A DNA stretch of 64,000 bases from Ensifer adhaerens (GTDB lineage Bacteria; Pseudomonadota; Alphaproteobacteria; Rhizobiales; Rhizobiaceae). Positions 45,532 through 54,608 of the stretch are shown here, piece by piece; position 1 is the stretch's first letter; each line of letters begins with the position of its first letter. The notes below the pieces were generated by a model, which was not told where the DNA came from, did not search any database, and saw nothing but the letters and a program-made list of their open reading frames with translations. Location: positions 434,001 to 498,000 of the forward strand of contig NZ_CP118610.1 of assembly GCF_028993555.1 (NCBI RefSeq), in the 5' to 3' direction. The translations under genes were made by a program, and so were the position numbers.

Positions 45532-46347
45532 ATGTCTGACACAGCACCATCGGGCGTGGATTGGAAGCCGGATCTCGAGTTGATCCGCGCCGCTGCGGTC
45601 GTCGCCGGAGAAACGGCACTCGGTTATTTTCGCAAGGCGCCGGATGTCCGCTGGAAGAATGAGGGCCGCTCGCCGGTCAGCGAAGCGGACTTGGCGGCGA
45701 ACGACGTCCTGAAGACGCGGTTGCTCGCGGCGAGGCCCCATTATGGCTGGCTGTCGGAAGAGACTGACGATGACTCCAGCCGCCTGACCCGCGAAACGGT
45801 CTTCGTTGTCGATCCGATCGACGGCACGCGCGCCTTCATCGCCGGCAAGCAGCTCTGGTGCGTCAGTGTTGCGGTCGTCCACCGAGGGCTGCCCGTCGCC
45901 GGCGTCCTCTATGCGCCGGCGCTTGACGAACTCTTCGAGGCGGTCGCTGGCGGCAACGCGCTGAAGAATGGCACCGCGATCTCGGTGCGCGAGGCAAAGG
46001 CTGGGGAAACGCTGCATCTGGCTGCTGCCGAAGATACGGTCGGCAAGCTTCCGGCCGTCTATCGCAACAGCGTCACGCGCGTACCGCATGTACCGTCGCT
46101 TGCCTATCGGCTGGCCATGGTTGCCGACGGGCGGATCGACGGTACGCTGGTGAAGAAGAATTCCCATGATTGGGATCTGGCCGCGGCCGATCTCATTCTC
46201 GCCCGGACCGGTGGTGCGCTTGTCGATCTCGACGGGCAACCCTTGTCCTACAATCGTTCCACCGTCGTTCACGGCGTTCTCTGCGCAGCGGCAAAGCCGC
46301 TCTTGCCAGGCTTGATCGCCGCATCGCGGTCGATGGAGCCCCATTGA
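45532..46347 (+). CDS. 3'(2'),5'-bisphosphate nucleotidase/inositol monophosphatase family protein
   Basis: This 271-residue phosphatase belongs to the lithium-sensitive inositol-monophosphatase superfamily. It shows the metal site FVVDPIDGTRAFIAG (DPIDGT) and the second motif HDWDLAAADLIL. The wording suggests a CysQ-type enzyme that removes pAp left over from sulfate assimilation, but inositol or histidinol phosphates are also possible. It precedes a DUF4170 gene, waaA and lpxK, an order conserved in rhizobia. Confidence 0.9.
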   Translation: MSDTAPSGVDWKPDLELIRAAAVVAGETALGYFRKAPDVRWKNEGRSPVSEADLAANDVLKTRLLAARPHYGWLSEETDDDSSRLTRETVFVVDPIDGTRAFIAGKQLWCVSVAVVHRGLPVAGVLYAPALDELFEAVAGGNALKNGTAISVREAKAGETLHLAAAEDTVGKLPAVYRNSVTRVPHVPSLAYRLAMVADGRIDGTLVKKNSHDWDLAAADLILARTGGALVDLDGQPLSYNRSTVVHGVLCAAAKPLLPGLIAASRSMEPH

Positions 46348-46406
46348 CCTTTGGGGCCGAATGCCTCAAATCAACGCCCATACCCAAAAAGAAAAATGGA
46401 ATTCCG

Positions 46407-46643
46407 ATGGCTCACGAATCCGAGAAGAAACAACGTCTGCACCTCGTCTTTGGCGGCGAACTCACCACGCTGACGGACGTCCACTTCCGTGACTTGGACA
46501 AGCTCGATATCGTCGGCATCTACCCGGACTACGAAAGCGCTCTTGTTGCCTGGAAATCCAAGGCGCAGATGACCGTCGACAACGCGCACATGCGTTACTT
46601 CATCGTCCACATGCATCGTCTGCTCGACCCGGAAAACGGCTGA
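46407..46643 (+). CDS. DUF4170 domain-containing protein
   Basis: This is a 78-residue protein of a small alphaproteobacterial family (DUF4170), found between the CysQ-like gene and waaA. Its pattern is RLHLVFGGELTTL at the start, a D-x-VGIYPDYESALVAWKSKAQ helix-strand unit and MRYFIVHMHRLLDP at the end. The start at 46407 was chosen since upstream in-frame residues overlap the preceding gene. The function is unknown; its place beside Kdo transferase and lpxK hints at lipopolysaccharide or envelope metabolism. Confidence 0.9.
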   Translation: MAHESEKKQRLHLVFGGELTTLTDVHFRDLDKLDIVGIYPDYESALVAWKSKAQMTVDNAHMRYFIVHMHRLLDPENG

Positions 46644-46734
46644 TGCCGATGAGGTCGGGATGCGCGGCGCAAACCCGCATGCCAGTCGCCCCTGAGTTTC
46701 TCCCGGCCGTGACGGCTGGGGAAGGTGTCTCGTC

Positions 46735-48048
46735 ATGAGCAGCTTTCGCGCGCGCCTGGCGCTCTCCAGCTACCGCTGGATCGGCTCGGCCATCTATCCC
46801 CTGGTTTGGTCCTACCTTGCCATTCGCGCGGCGAAGGGCAAGGAGGATCCCGCGCGCCGTCGCGAGCGCTACGGCCATGCGAGCGCACCACGGCCGCAGG
46901 GCCCGCTGGTCTGGTTTCACGCCGCCAGTGTCGGCGAGACCAACGCGGTCATCCCGCTGATCAAGGAAATCCGCAGGCGCGGCATCAATGTCGTGCTGAC
47001 CACGGGAACGACGACCTCGGCCCGTGTCGTTGCCCAGCGCCTGGGAACAGGCGTCATCCACCAGTATGTCCCGCTCGATTTCAAGCCGGCGGTCAGCCGG
47101 TTCCTGAACTATTGGGAGCCGGATCTGGCAATCATCGCCGAGTCCGAAATCTGGCCGATGACGATCCTGGAGCTCGGCCGGCGCCATATTCCGCAGGTTC
47201 TGGTGAATGGCCGTCTGTCCGATCGTACCTTCGCCCGGTGGAAGCGGCGGCCGGCGCTCGCCGATGCGCTCTTTGAAAACCTGGCGCTGGTCATTGCCCA
47301 GTCCGACGTCGATGCGGAGCGCTTCCGCACGCTCGGCGCGCTGCCGGTCATGGTCTCCGGCAATCTGAAGGTCGATACCGACGCGCCGCCGCATGATCCG
47401 CTGGCGCTCAAGGAATACCAGCAGCAGATCGGCTCGCGGAGGACCTGGGCGGCGATCTCGACCTTCGATGGCGAGGAAAACGCTGCCGGCGTCGTGCATC
47501 GCGCGCTGAAGGAACGGACCGGCCTGCTGACAATCATCGTGCCACGCCATCCCGAGCGCAGCGATGCAATCGAGGCGGCGCTGGTGGCCAAGGGCCTGAA
47601 GGTCGCGCGCCGCACGCGGCGCGATCCGCTGACGCCGGATGTCGATGTCTTCCTCGGGGATACCATCGGTGAAATGGGCCTCTATCTACGCCTGACCGAA
47701 GTCGCCTTTGTCGGCCGTTCGCTCTTTGCCGAAGGCGGCCAGAACCCGCTCGAGCCGGCGATGCTCGGCTGCGCGATCCTCTCCGGCGGCAATGTCCAGA
47801 ATTTTCGCGAGACCTATCAGACGCTTGCAAAGAACGGCAGCGCAAAGATCGTGCGCGACGTCGAGATGCTGGCGAAGGGCGTCAACTATCTGCTCGCCAA
47901 CGACGACATGCGTCGCTCGATGATCGATGCCGGCCTTGAAACCGTGCAAGAGATGCGCGGTGCTCTGTCGGCGACGATGAAGGGGCTCGAACCTTACATC
48001 AATCCGCTCATCGTCAAAGCGCGCCTCAATCCGCCGACCGAAAGCTGA
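46735..48048 (+). CDS. waaA: 3-deoxy-D-manno-octulosonic acid (Kdo) transferase
   Basis: This 437-residue GT30 glycosyltransferase adds Kdo to lipid A precursors in the inner membrane. It has an N-terminal membrane anchor segment (about residues 13-32), the family block VWFHAASVGETNAVIPLIKE, the SESEIWPM motif (here AESEIWPM), and the donor-binding EGGQNPLEPAML. Length is typical. It precedes a HAD phosphatase and lpxK in one outer-membrane biogenesis cluster. Confidence 0.96.
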   Translation: MSSFRARLALSSYRWIGSAIYPLVWSYLAIRAAKGKEDPARRRERYGHASAPRPQGPLVWFHAASVGETNAVIPLIKEIRRRGINVVLTTGTTTSARVVAQRLGTGVIHQYVPLDFKPAVSRFLNYWEPDLAIIAESEIWPMTILELGRRHIPQVLVNGRLSDRTFARWKRRPALADALFENLALVIAQSDVDAERFRTLGALPVMVSGNLKVDTDAPPHDPLALKEYQQQIGSRRTWAAISTFDGEENAAGVVHRALKERTGLLTIIVPRHPERSDAIEAALVAKGLKVARRTRRDPLTPDVDVFLGDTIGEMGLYLRLTEVAFVGRSLFAEGGQNPLEPAMLGCAILSGGNVQNFRETYQTLAKNGSAKIVRDVEMLAKGVNYLLANDDMRRSMIDAGLETVQEMRGALSATMKGLEPYINPLIVKARLNPPTES

Positions 48049-48073
48049 CACAAGCAGGAGACGATCCCTCATC

Positions 48074-48778
48074 ATGACCGAATCCAAAGCCATCGCCGGC
48101 ATCCTCTTCGACAAGGATGGAACCCTGCTCGACTACGCAAAGAGCTGGGTGCCGGTGAACTATGAGCTGGCACGGATTGCGGCCAAGGGTGACGAGACGC
48201 TGGCCCGCACGCTGCTTGCGGCCGGCGGCATGGATGCCGATACCGGCCATGTCCTGCCCGACAGCCTGCTTGCAGCCGGCAACACGGTCGAGATCGCGAC
48301 CGGCTTCGTGGGCGCCGGCGCACCCTTCACGGTGGAGGATCTCACCACCCTGTTCGACAGCCTGTTTGCACGCTCGGCGGAGTATGCGGTCCCGGTCACC
48401 GATCTCGGCACGTTCTTTGCCGGCCTCCACGCCAAGGGCTATCGCCTTGGCGTTGCCTCCAGCGACAACGAGAAGTCGATCCGTGAGACCGCCAAGCGCT
48501 TCGGTTTTGATGGTTACCTGCATTATGTGGCCGGCTATGACAGCGGCTACGGCGTCAAGCCGGAGCCGGGCATGGTGCTTGGCTTCTGTGCTGCAACGGG
48601 CCTTGAGCCGCAACAGGTCGTTGTCGTCGGGGACAACAATCACGACATGCACATGGGCCGCAGTGCCGGCGTCGGCATGACGGTCGCGGTGCTGACGGGG
48701 ACCGGTTCGCGCCAGTCGCTCGCTGCAGCCTCGGATCATTGCCTCGCCGACATCACCGAACTTGAGGCCGTCCTCTAG
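48074..48778 (+). CDS. HAD-family hydrolase (phosphoglycolate phosphatase-like)
   Basis: This 234-residue phosphatase of the haloacid dehalogenase superfamily has motif I ILFDKDGTLLDY, a cap domain after it, the motif II threonine/serine region (GVASSDNEKSI), and motif IV VVVGDNNHDMHMG. It resembles Gph-type enzymes, though the substrate (phosphoglycolate, or a sugar phosphate of the Kdo or heptose route) is open. Its position between waaA and lpxK, 25 bases from waaA, would fit either. Its stop codon lies inside the palindrome at 48775-48818. Confidence 0.88.
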   Translation: MTESKAIAGILFDKDGTLLDYAKSWVPVNYELARIAAKGDETLARTLLAAGGMDADTGHVLPDSLLAAGNTVEIATGFVGAGAPFTVEDLTTLFDSLFARSAEYAVPVTDLGTFFAGLHAKGYRLGVASSDNEKSIRETAKRFGFDGYLHYVAGYDSGYGVKPEPGMVLGFCAATGLEPQQVVVVGDNNHDMHMGRSAGVGMTVAVLTGTGSRQSLAAASDHCLADITELEAVL

Positions 48779-48818
48779 AGCGCCGTGCGTTCAGATGAAC
48801 GCACCAAGGATGCTCTAG
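48775..48818. repeat. 44-base nested palindrome overlapping a stop codon
   Basis: Outer arms ctagagc (48775-48781) and gctctag (48812-48818) enclose a perfect inner inverted repeat gtgcgttca/tgaacgcac (48785-48793, 48796-48804). It is 44 bases long, the same as the elements at 10651 and 58794, and includes the TAG stop of the preceding HAD gene. Confidence 0.7.
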
Positions 48819-48820
48819 TC

Positions 48821-48863
48821 GCAAATCCGGGAAAAGCGTGAAGTGGTTGCCTGTCGGCATGCC
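48821..48863. repeat. REP-like element, degenerate copy
   Basis: The core gaaaagcgtgaagtggtt (48831-48848) matches the core of the element at 58794 (gaaagtgtgaagcggctt) at most positions, while the outer arms (gcaaatcc, gcatgcc) no longer pair well. It follows the palindrome at 48775 directly. Confidence 0.55.
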
Positions 48864-49026
48864 ATTCTGCCGTGCGGTTTCCGACCCAAGCGGCTGCAGT
48901 CGTATCCATAGCTTGCGTTTTTTCACATTCTGACGTTTTTTGGGCGATCCGTCGGCTTCCGGCGGCAAGAAGCACATGTGTCCTCCCGGAGAGGGGGGAC
49001 GATACCGGCTGGGGCACGGAACGAAG

Positions 49027-50067
49027 ATGGTATCGGAAGCGCCACCATTCTGGTGGACAAAGGCGGATTGGCGTGCTCGCGCGTTGTGGCCGTTTTCATG
49101 GGTCTATGGCCGGATTGCCGGTCTGCGCATGGACCGCGCCCACCGCGCATCGGTTCCCGTGCCGGTCATCTGCATCGGCAATTTCACCGTCGGCGGTGCC
49201 GGCAAGACCCCGACGGCGATCGCGCTTGCCCGCGTCATCCGCCAGAAAGGGCTGAAGCCCGGGTTCTTGAGCCGCGGTTACGGCGGCTCGCTCGACGTGA
49301 CGACCGTCGTCGACCCGGAGCATCATCGCGCGCGCGACGTCGGCGATGAACCCTTGCTGCTGGCGCGCGAGGCGTTGACCGTCGTCTGCCGCCGCCGTGT
49401 CGACGGCGCCCGCCGCCTGGTGAAGGAAGGCGTCGATATCATCATCATGGACGATGGCTTCCAGAGCGCACGGCTCGCCTTCGACTTTGCACTTTTGGTC
49501 ATCGACTCGCGCCGTGGCATCGGCAACGGTTATCTAGTGCCGGCGGGGCCGGTGCGGGCGCCGCTGCCCAACCAGTTGCGCCACGCAACGGCACTGCTGA
49601 AGATCGGCGGCGGCACGGAGGCCGACGCCCTGATCCGCCGCGCAGCCCGTGCCGGAAAGCAGATCTACGAGGCCGAAGTGGTGAGGCTCGATGATGGATC
49701 GCTAAAAGGCGTCAAGGTCCTTGCCTGGGCCGGTATCGCCGATCCGGAGAAATTCTACCGCACGGTGCGCGAGACCGGTGCCCTCGTCGAGGAAACCCGC
49801 AGTTTTCCGGATCATCATCATTTTTCCGACGACGAGATCGCCGACCTGCTCGATCGAGCGGCGGCTCTCGGCTGCACGCTTGTCACGACCGCCAAGGACA
49901 TGGTCCGGCTCGAGCCCGGTCATGGCCGCGCCGCCGAACTGGCCTCTGCAAGCCGGGTGATCGAAATCGACGTGCGTTTCGACGATCCCATGGCGCCGTC
50001 AAAAATCATCGAGACGTCGCTTGCTGCCGCGCGCGCCCGCAAGCTGCGCGAAGGCATGAGCAAGTAA
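49027..50067 (+). CDS. lpxK: Tetraacyldisaccharide 4'-kinase
   Basis: This 346-residue inner-membrane kinase phosphorylates the lipid A disaccharide at the 4' position. The Walker A motif is in [15 protein letters not shown], and the EEPILL-type helix ([10 protein letters not shown]) and [13 protein letters not shown] follow, all typical of LpxK. The start at 49027 gives [10 protein letters not shown], which matches the family's membrane-anchor beginning; a longer frame from 48940 is not needed. It is separated from the preceding gene by the palindromic repeats. Confidence 0.96.
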   Translation: MVSEAPPFWWTKADWRARALWPFSWVYGRIAGLRMDRAHRASVPVPVICIGNFTVGGAGKTPTAIALARVIRQKGLKPGFLSRGYGGSLDVTTVVDPEHHRARDVGDEPLLLAREALTVVCRRRVDGARRLVKEGVDIIIMDDGFQSARLAFDFALLVIDSRRGIGNGYLVPAGPVRAPLPNQLRHATALLKIGGGTEADALIRRAARAGKQIYEAEVVRLDDGSLKGVKVLAWAGIADPEKFYRTVRETGALVEETRSFPDHHHFSDDEIADLLDRAAALGCTLVTTAKDMVRLEPGHGRAAELASASRVIEIDVRFDDPMAPSKIIETSLAAARARKLREGMSK

Positions 50068-50107
50068 CGGCTCTTCGTGCCAGCAGAAAAGATCTGAGGG
50101 AGGCGCC

Positions 50108-50341
50108 TTAGCGGCGCTGGTTCGGCAGGGCGCCGGCGCGCTTCTCCGCCTCGAGCGACGCTTCCGCGTCGACATACGGCTCCTGCCGGGCGACGCTCCA
50201 GTAACGCAGCTCGTCGACGGGAATGGTCTTGCCGGTCATCGCGCAGATCACATGCGAGCCGGCGAGAATGATCTGAAAGTCGCCGTCGAGATAACGGATC
50301 TTCGCCTCGCGCGACGTGCTTCCTTCAAACCGGTTCATCAT
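50108..50341 (-). CDS. DUF2093 domain-containing protein
   Basis: This 77-residue protein matches the small alphaproteobacterial DUF2093 family, with the core AKIRYLDGDFQIILAGSHVICAMTGKTIPVDELRYWSVARQE. The CAMTGKxIPxDELRYWS pattern is diagnostic. Two ATG codons (50341, 50338) could begin it. No function is known. It follows mutL's terminator region on the opposite side and is convergent with lpxK. Confidence 0.92.
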   Translation of the reverse strand: MMNRFEGSTSREAKIRYLDGDFQIILAGSHVICAMTGKTIPVDELRYWSVARQEPYVDAEASLEAEKRAGALPNQRR

Positions 50342-50394
50342 GTTCGTTGCCTATAGGTCTTGTGGTCTGTTCTCTGGTCTAGCTTGCCATCCGG

Positions 50395-50426
50395 CAAAAT
50401 GCCAGCCGCTTTTCATAGCCGCTGGC
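50395..50426 (-). terminator. Terminator of mutL
   Basis: Read on the minus strand, a 10-bp stem with one mismatch (50401-50410 with 50417-50426) and 6-base loop is followed by attttgcc. It begins four bases after the mutL stop codon. Confidence 0.65.
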
Positions 50427-50430
50427 GGGA

Positions 50431-52239
50431 TCAGCTTCGTCCGAACAGCCGTTCAATATCGGAAAGCTTGAGCTCGATATAGGTCGGCCGCCCATGGTTG
50501 CATTGGCCGGAACCGGGCGTCGCCTCCATCTGCCGCAGCAAAGCGTTCATTTCCTCGGTACGCATGCGTCGGCCGGAGCGCACCGATCCATGGCAGGCCA
50601 TCGTCGCTGCAAGATACTCCAGCCGGCTTGTGAGGCCGTTGGCAGTGTCCCATTCGGCAAGCTCGTCGGCAAGCTGGCGCACCAGGCCGACGGCGTCCAT
50701 TTCGCCGAGCATGGCGGGCGTCTCGCGCACGGCGATCGCGCCCGGGCCGAAGCGCTCGATGGCAAGGCCGAGGCGGGCGAACTCCGCCACGTGCGCCATC
50801 AACCGGTCGCAGTCGTCTTCGGCCAGATCGACGATTTCCGGGATCAGGAGAGCCTGCGCCGCGACGGGCCGCGAATGCAGCGCCGTGCGCATCGCCTCGA
50901 ACACCAGCCGCTCATGGGCGGCATGCTGGTCGACGATGACGAGGCCGTCATTGGTCTGGGCGACGATATAGTTCTCATGGAGCTGCGCGCGCACCGCGCC
51001 GAGCGGGAAGGATGCTGGCGCCGGCGCATCCTGGTGCGATACCGGTATCTCACGCTCGATCGGGGCCGCCGTGCGTGCCGATGGCGTCGAAAAGGCGGTG
51101 AAGCTTGCCTGCGGCGCTTCCGCAAGGCCGCGCAGCATGGCGTCGAACTGTGTCGGCCGAGAAGGGGATGTTTCGGGAGTCCAGGGCTGCGGGCGGTAGG
51201 ATCCGGAGCGGAAGGCTTGCATCATGCCGCGCGCCCCGGTGGTTGCCGCGCGGTCGCCGTCGCGCGTCAATGCCTCGCGGATCGCGCCGATGATGAGACC
51301 TCGGATGAGGCCCGGGTCGCGGAAGCGCACATCGGACTTCGCCGGGTGCACGTTGACGTCGACCAGCGCCGGGTCGAGCGTGATCGACAACACCGCGACG
51401 GGATAGCGGCCGCTCGGGATCGTCTCGGAATAGGCTGCGCGGATCGCCGACAGCAACAGCTTGTCCTGGACCGGGCGGCCGTTGACGAAGACATATTGCT
51501 GCAGCGAGTTGCCGCGATTGTAGGTCGGCACGCCGGCAAAGCCGGTGAGCCCGACATCTTCGCGTGTCGCATCGATTTCGATGGCGTTGTCGCGGAAATC
51601 CTTGCCGAGCACCTGGGCCATGCGTGCCAGGCGATCGTCGCCGGTCGCCGGGAATTCGAGCGTCGAGCGGTCGCTGCCGGACAGCACGAAGCGGACGGCC
51701 GGGAAGGCGATCGCCATGCGGCGCACGATCTCGGAGATCGCGGCTGCTTCCGCCTTCTCGGACTTCATGAACTTCAACCGCGCCGGCGTCGCGAAGAAGA
51801 GGTCGCGAACCTCGACGACCGTGCCGGTGTTGGCGGGCGACGGGCGAACCGGATCGGTCTTGCCGCCGGTGACGGTGATGACGGCGCCTTCGCTGGCGCC
51901 GGCCGTGCGCGTGGTGATCGAGAGGCGAGCGACCGAGCCGATCGAAGGCAGCGCCTCACCACGGAAGCCGAGCGTGCGGATGTCGAACAGGCTGTGGTCG
52001 AGCTTCGACGTGCAGTGCCGGCGCACTGCCAGTTCGAGATCGTTGGGCGTCATGCCCGAGCCATTGTCGGTCACGCGCAGAAGCGTCTTGCCGCCGCCGG
52101 CGGTTGCGATTTCGATGCGCGTGGCACCGGCGTCGAGCGCGTTCTCGATCAGCTCCTTGGCGGCGCTGGCGGGGCGTTCGATGACTTCGCCGGCGGCGAT
52201 CTGATTGATGAGGGTTTCTGAAAGCTGCTTGATGGCCAT
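50431..52239 (-). CDS. mutL: DNA mismatch repair protein MutL
   Basis: This 602-residue protein couples mismatch recognition by MutS to repair. The N-terminal GHKL ATPase domain (about residues 1-330) has [17 protein letters not shown] and [10 protein letters not shown]. The C-terminal dimer domain carries the endonuclease motif [14 protein letters not shown], so this MutL should nick DNA itself, as expected in bacteria lacking MutH. The C-terminus shows [19 protein letters not shown], the usual ending with the conserved GRP. The start at 52239 gives MAIKQLSE. Confidence 0.96.
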   Translation of the reverse strand: MAIKQLSETLINQIAAGEVIERPASAAKELIENALDAGATRIEIATAGGGKTLLRVTDNGSGMTPNDLELAVRRHCTSKLDHSLFDIRTLGFRGEALPSIGSVARLSITTRTAGASEGAVITVTGGKTDPVRPSPANTGTVVEVRDLFFATPARLKFMKSEKAEAAAISEIVRRMAIAFPAVRFVLSGSDRSTLEFPATGDDRLARMAQVLGKDFRDNAIEIDATREDVGLTGFAGVPTYNRGNSLQQYVFVNGRPVQDKLLLSAIRAAYSETIPSGRYPVAVLSITLDPALVDVNVHPAKSDVRFRDPGLIRGLIIGAIREALTRDGDRAATTGARGMMQAFRSGSYRPQPWTPETSPSRPTQFDAMLRGLAEAPQASFTAFSTPSARTAAPIEREIPVSHQDAPAPASFPLGAVRAQLHENYIVAQTNDGLVIVDQHAAHERLVFEAMRTALHSRPVAAQALLIPEIVDLAEDDCDRLMAHVAEFARLGLAIERFGPGAIAVRETPAMLGEMDAVGLVRQLADELAEWDTANGLTSRLEYLAATMACHGSVRSGRRMRTEEMNALLRQMEATPGSGQCNHGRPTYIELKLSDIERLFGRS

Positions 52240-52617
52240 GTCCCATTTTCCCGGATTCGCTTGGGAAACGGAAGGGGAAATGGCGGCTCGTCCCCGGCCT
52301 CGAATCCAAGTGGCCGGCGACCCGGAAAAATGAGCGAGGAGTTTAATCGCCCCTTAACACTCTGCTGCGATTTTCCACAACAACCTGAATGATCACGGGT
52401 TTTGTCTTTTGAGCATTGCGGCGTAGCTGGACGCCGTACTCCCGCCGCTCGAAGAGACGCCTGCCAAGGCCTTCCCAGCATGTCCCGAAATGAAACCGCC
52501 GCTGCAGCATCGCGCGTCTTATCAGGCGCGCCGAGGTCGCTGTAGCACTGTGAATGGCTGCATGTTTCGCAAATCGGAGACGATTGAAACGTGCAGTAGG
52601 CGAGTGAGGACAGCGCA
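52240..52617. other. Intergenic region between mutL and the PAS/receiver gene
   Basis: This 378-base divergent region contains both promoters. Apart from an AT-richer patch at about 52330-52400 (near the mutL side) nothing specific was found: no clear hairpin, repeat or small gene. Confidence 0.5.
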
Positions 52618-54342
52618 ATGAGCGATGGGGCGTCGAACGGCGCGGACATCAACCGGATCATTCTGGAGTCGAGTTGCGACGCACTCGGCATCGCTGTGCT
52701 TGTCTGCAGTCGGGACGACACCATTCTCTTTGCCAGCCGCACGATGCTGCAATTCTTCCCGGTGCCTTCGGAAATCCTGATGCCCGGCACGCGCCTTCGA
52801 GACTTTCTCGGCGCAGTCTATGACACCGGCGTTCGCCCCGGCACCGTTCCCGAAAGCAGCCGCCGCCGCACCAACCGCGAGGACTGGATCGCCGAACACA
52901 TGGCGTTGCACTGGCGCGAGCGTTACGAAAGCGTCGAACGCGCCGGCCGTACCCGCTGGGTTTCGATGCGCAAGCGTCGGCTGTCGAGCGGTATCGGCAT
53001 CCTGTCGATCAGCGACGTTTCCGATCAGAAGAAGCGCGACGAGCAGCTTCAGACGGATCTGGAGCGCGTCGAGTTGACCGAACAGATCCTCGACGCCCAG
53101 CCCAACCCGATCTGCGTCAAGGACCGCAATCTCAACTATATCGCCGTCAACAGGGCCTTCTGCTTGATCCATGATCTGCCGCAGGATGCCATTCTCGGCC
53201 GTTCCGCCTGGGATCTGGTCGAAAGCGAGCTTGCTGAACGTTTCGAGCAGTCCGACCGTATGGTGCTCGAGACCGGCAAGCCATACTCGCAGGCCGAGCA
53301 CATCGTGCGCGCAGACGGCAGCGATCTTTGGGTGCTCACGCGCAAGTACCGCGTCGGCATGCCCGGCCGTCATTTCGTCGTTACCTGCATGAACGACGTG
53401 ACCGATATCGCCGACTTGCATCAGAGTAGCGATGAAGCTCCAGCCGAGGTCGGCCTGCAGATCCGCGATTACAGCATCTTCGCTGCGGCGCAGAACTTCT
53501 ACGACCCCTTCCGGGCGCTGAACGTCCAGCAGCTTGTGGAAGCGGGGTCGATGATCGAGACCTTGCCCGCCCGCGGCCTCCGTGTTCTGGTCGCCACCGC
53601 CGACCGGGCGATGGAGGGCCGGCTCGTCGCGCGCCTGCGCGGTTCCGGGCTCGATGCCTGCGCCGTTCGCGATGCGGGCGAGCTTCGTGCCTTCGGACTT
53701 GCGGTCGAAGACGCCGGCGTCAAGCTCGATGTCCTGCTGCTCGACCTGGCGTTTTCCGAGAGACAGCAGGTCGTTTCGGCCTGGCGTCACTGCCCGATCC
53801 TGCCGCTGTCGGCGCAGCAGGACGGTGCTGCGGTACTGGCCGAAGTGTTTCGCGTCTGCTCCGAGCGGACAACGACGTCCGCGACGCTACAGCCGGATTG
53901 GTCGCTGTCGTTTGAAGGCGAGGGGATCGCCGCACCGCCGCCGGCGCCCCAGGTCGACGTGCTCGTTGCCGAAGACAATCAGATCAACCAGTTCGTGTTC
54001 ACGCAGATCCTGGAGGGGCTCGGCGTCTCGCATCGGATCGCCGCCAATGGCCGCGAGGCCGTCGAGCTCTGGCACGAGCTGCAACCGGCCCTGGTGCTGA
54101 TGGACGTATCGATGCCGATCATGAACGGCTTCGATGCGACGGTTGCCATAAGGTCGGCAGAGAACAGCAGAGGACAGAAAACGCCGATCATCGGTGTTAC
54201 CGCGCAGGCGCTGGATATCGACCTGCAGCAGTGCAAGGCATCGGGCATGGACGACCATATCATGAAGCCCGTGAGCCCGGACATGATCGAGGCGGTCTTA
54301 AGAAAATTCATGCCGGCGAAGGCGATGCGAACGGCAGGTTGA
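52618..54342 (+). CDS. PAS-PAS-receiver-like-receiver protein without kinase domain
   Basis: This 574-residue protein has two N-terminal PAS-like domains (about residues 10-145 and 150-270; the second has DRNLNYIAVNRAFC), then a degenerate receiver (about 320-415; VLVATADRAM without the acidic pair, but with LLLDLAF), and a complete C-terminal receiver (about 445-565) with VLVAEDNQIN, phospho-acceptor D496 in LVLMDVSMP, and the conserved K in HIMKPVSP. No histidine kinase HisKA/HATPase lies between them. It should receive a phosphate from another kinase while sensing through PAS. The EAL gene 266 bases downstream could be its output partner. Confidence 0.92.
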   Translation: MSDGASNGADINRIILESSCDALGIAVLVCSRDDTILFASRTMLQFFPVPSEILMPGTRLRDFLGAVYDTGVRPGTVPESSRRRTNREDWIAEHMALHWRERYESVERAGRTRWVSMRKRRLSSGIGILSISDVSDQKKRDEQLQTDLERVELTEQILDAQPNPICVKDRNLNYIAVNRAFCLIHDLPQDAILGRSAWDLVESELAERFEQSDRMVLETGKPYSQAEHIVRADGSDLWVLTRKYRVGMPGRHFVVTCMNDVTDIADLHQSSDEAPAEVGLQIRDYSIFAAAQNFYDPFRALNVQQLVEAGSMIETLPARGLRVLVATADRAMEGRLVARLRGSGLDACAVRDAGELRAFGLAVEDAGVKLDVLLLDLAFSERQQVVSAWRHCPILPLSAQQDGAAVLAEVFRVCSERTTTSATLQPDWSLSFEGEGIAAPPPAPQVDVLVAEDNQINQFVFTQILEGLGVSHRIAANGREAVELWHELQPALVLMDVSMPIMNGFDATVAIRSAENSRGQKTPIIGVTAQALDIDLQQCKASGMDDHIMKPVSPDMIEAVLRKFMPAKAMRTAG

Positions 54343-54380
54343 AAGAAAGACGTGTCAACTCGCTAGAATTGGGGAGGCTA

Positions 54381-54455
54381 ATGGCAGATTTAGGAGCAAA
54401 GCGATATCGGATTGTTAACCGCCGATTGCGATCGTCTGCACCGAATTGCCGTTAA
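54381..54455 (+). CDS. Possible 24-residue leader peptide
   Basis: A strong Shine-Dalgarno (ggggagg, 54371-54377) lies just three bases before an ATG that opens a 24-codon frame of basic text (MADLGAKRYRIVNRRL at the start). It is placed between the receiver gene and the GGDEF-EAL gene. It may be a regulatory leader peptide, or a chance site. Confidence 0.25.
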   Translation: MADLGAKRYRIVNRRLRSSAPNCR

Positions 54456-54608
54456 AGTGTAGAGCCTCGCCCGAATGCATTGCGCCCATCCCGTTGCTCA
54501 TGTCCGGACCGTGTCGGAACGACATTGCCGGTTCGCGCCGTGGCGTGCGTTTTCGCCGGCAGCCGAGCGTCGGCCGTATTCTCCTGATCCGGTCGCGGAG
54601 ACGCGGCA

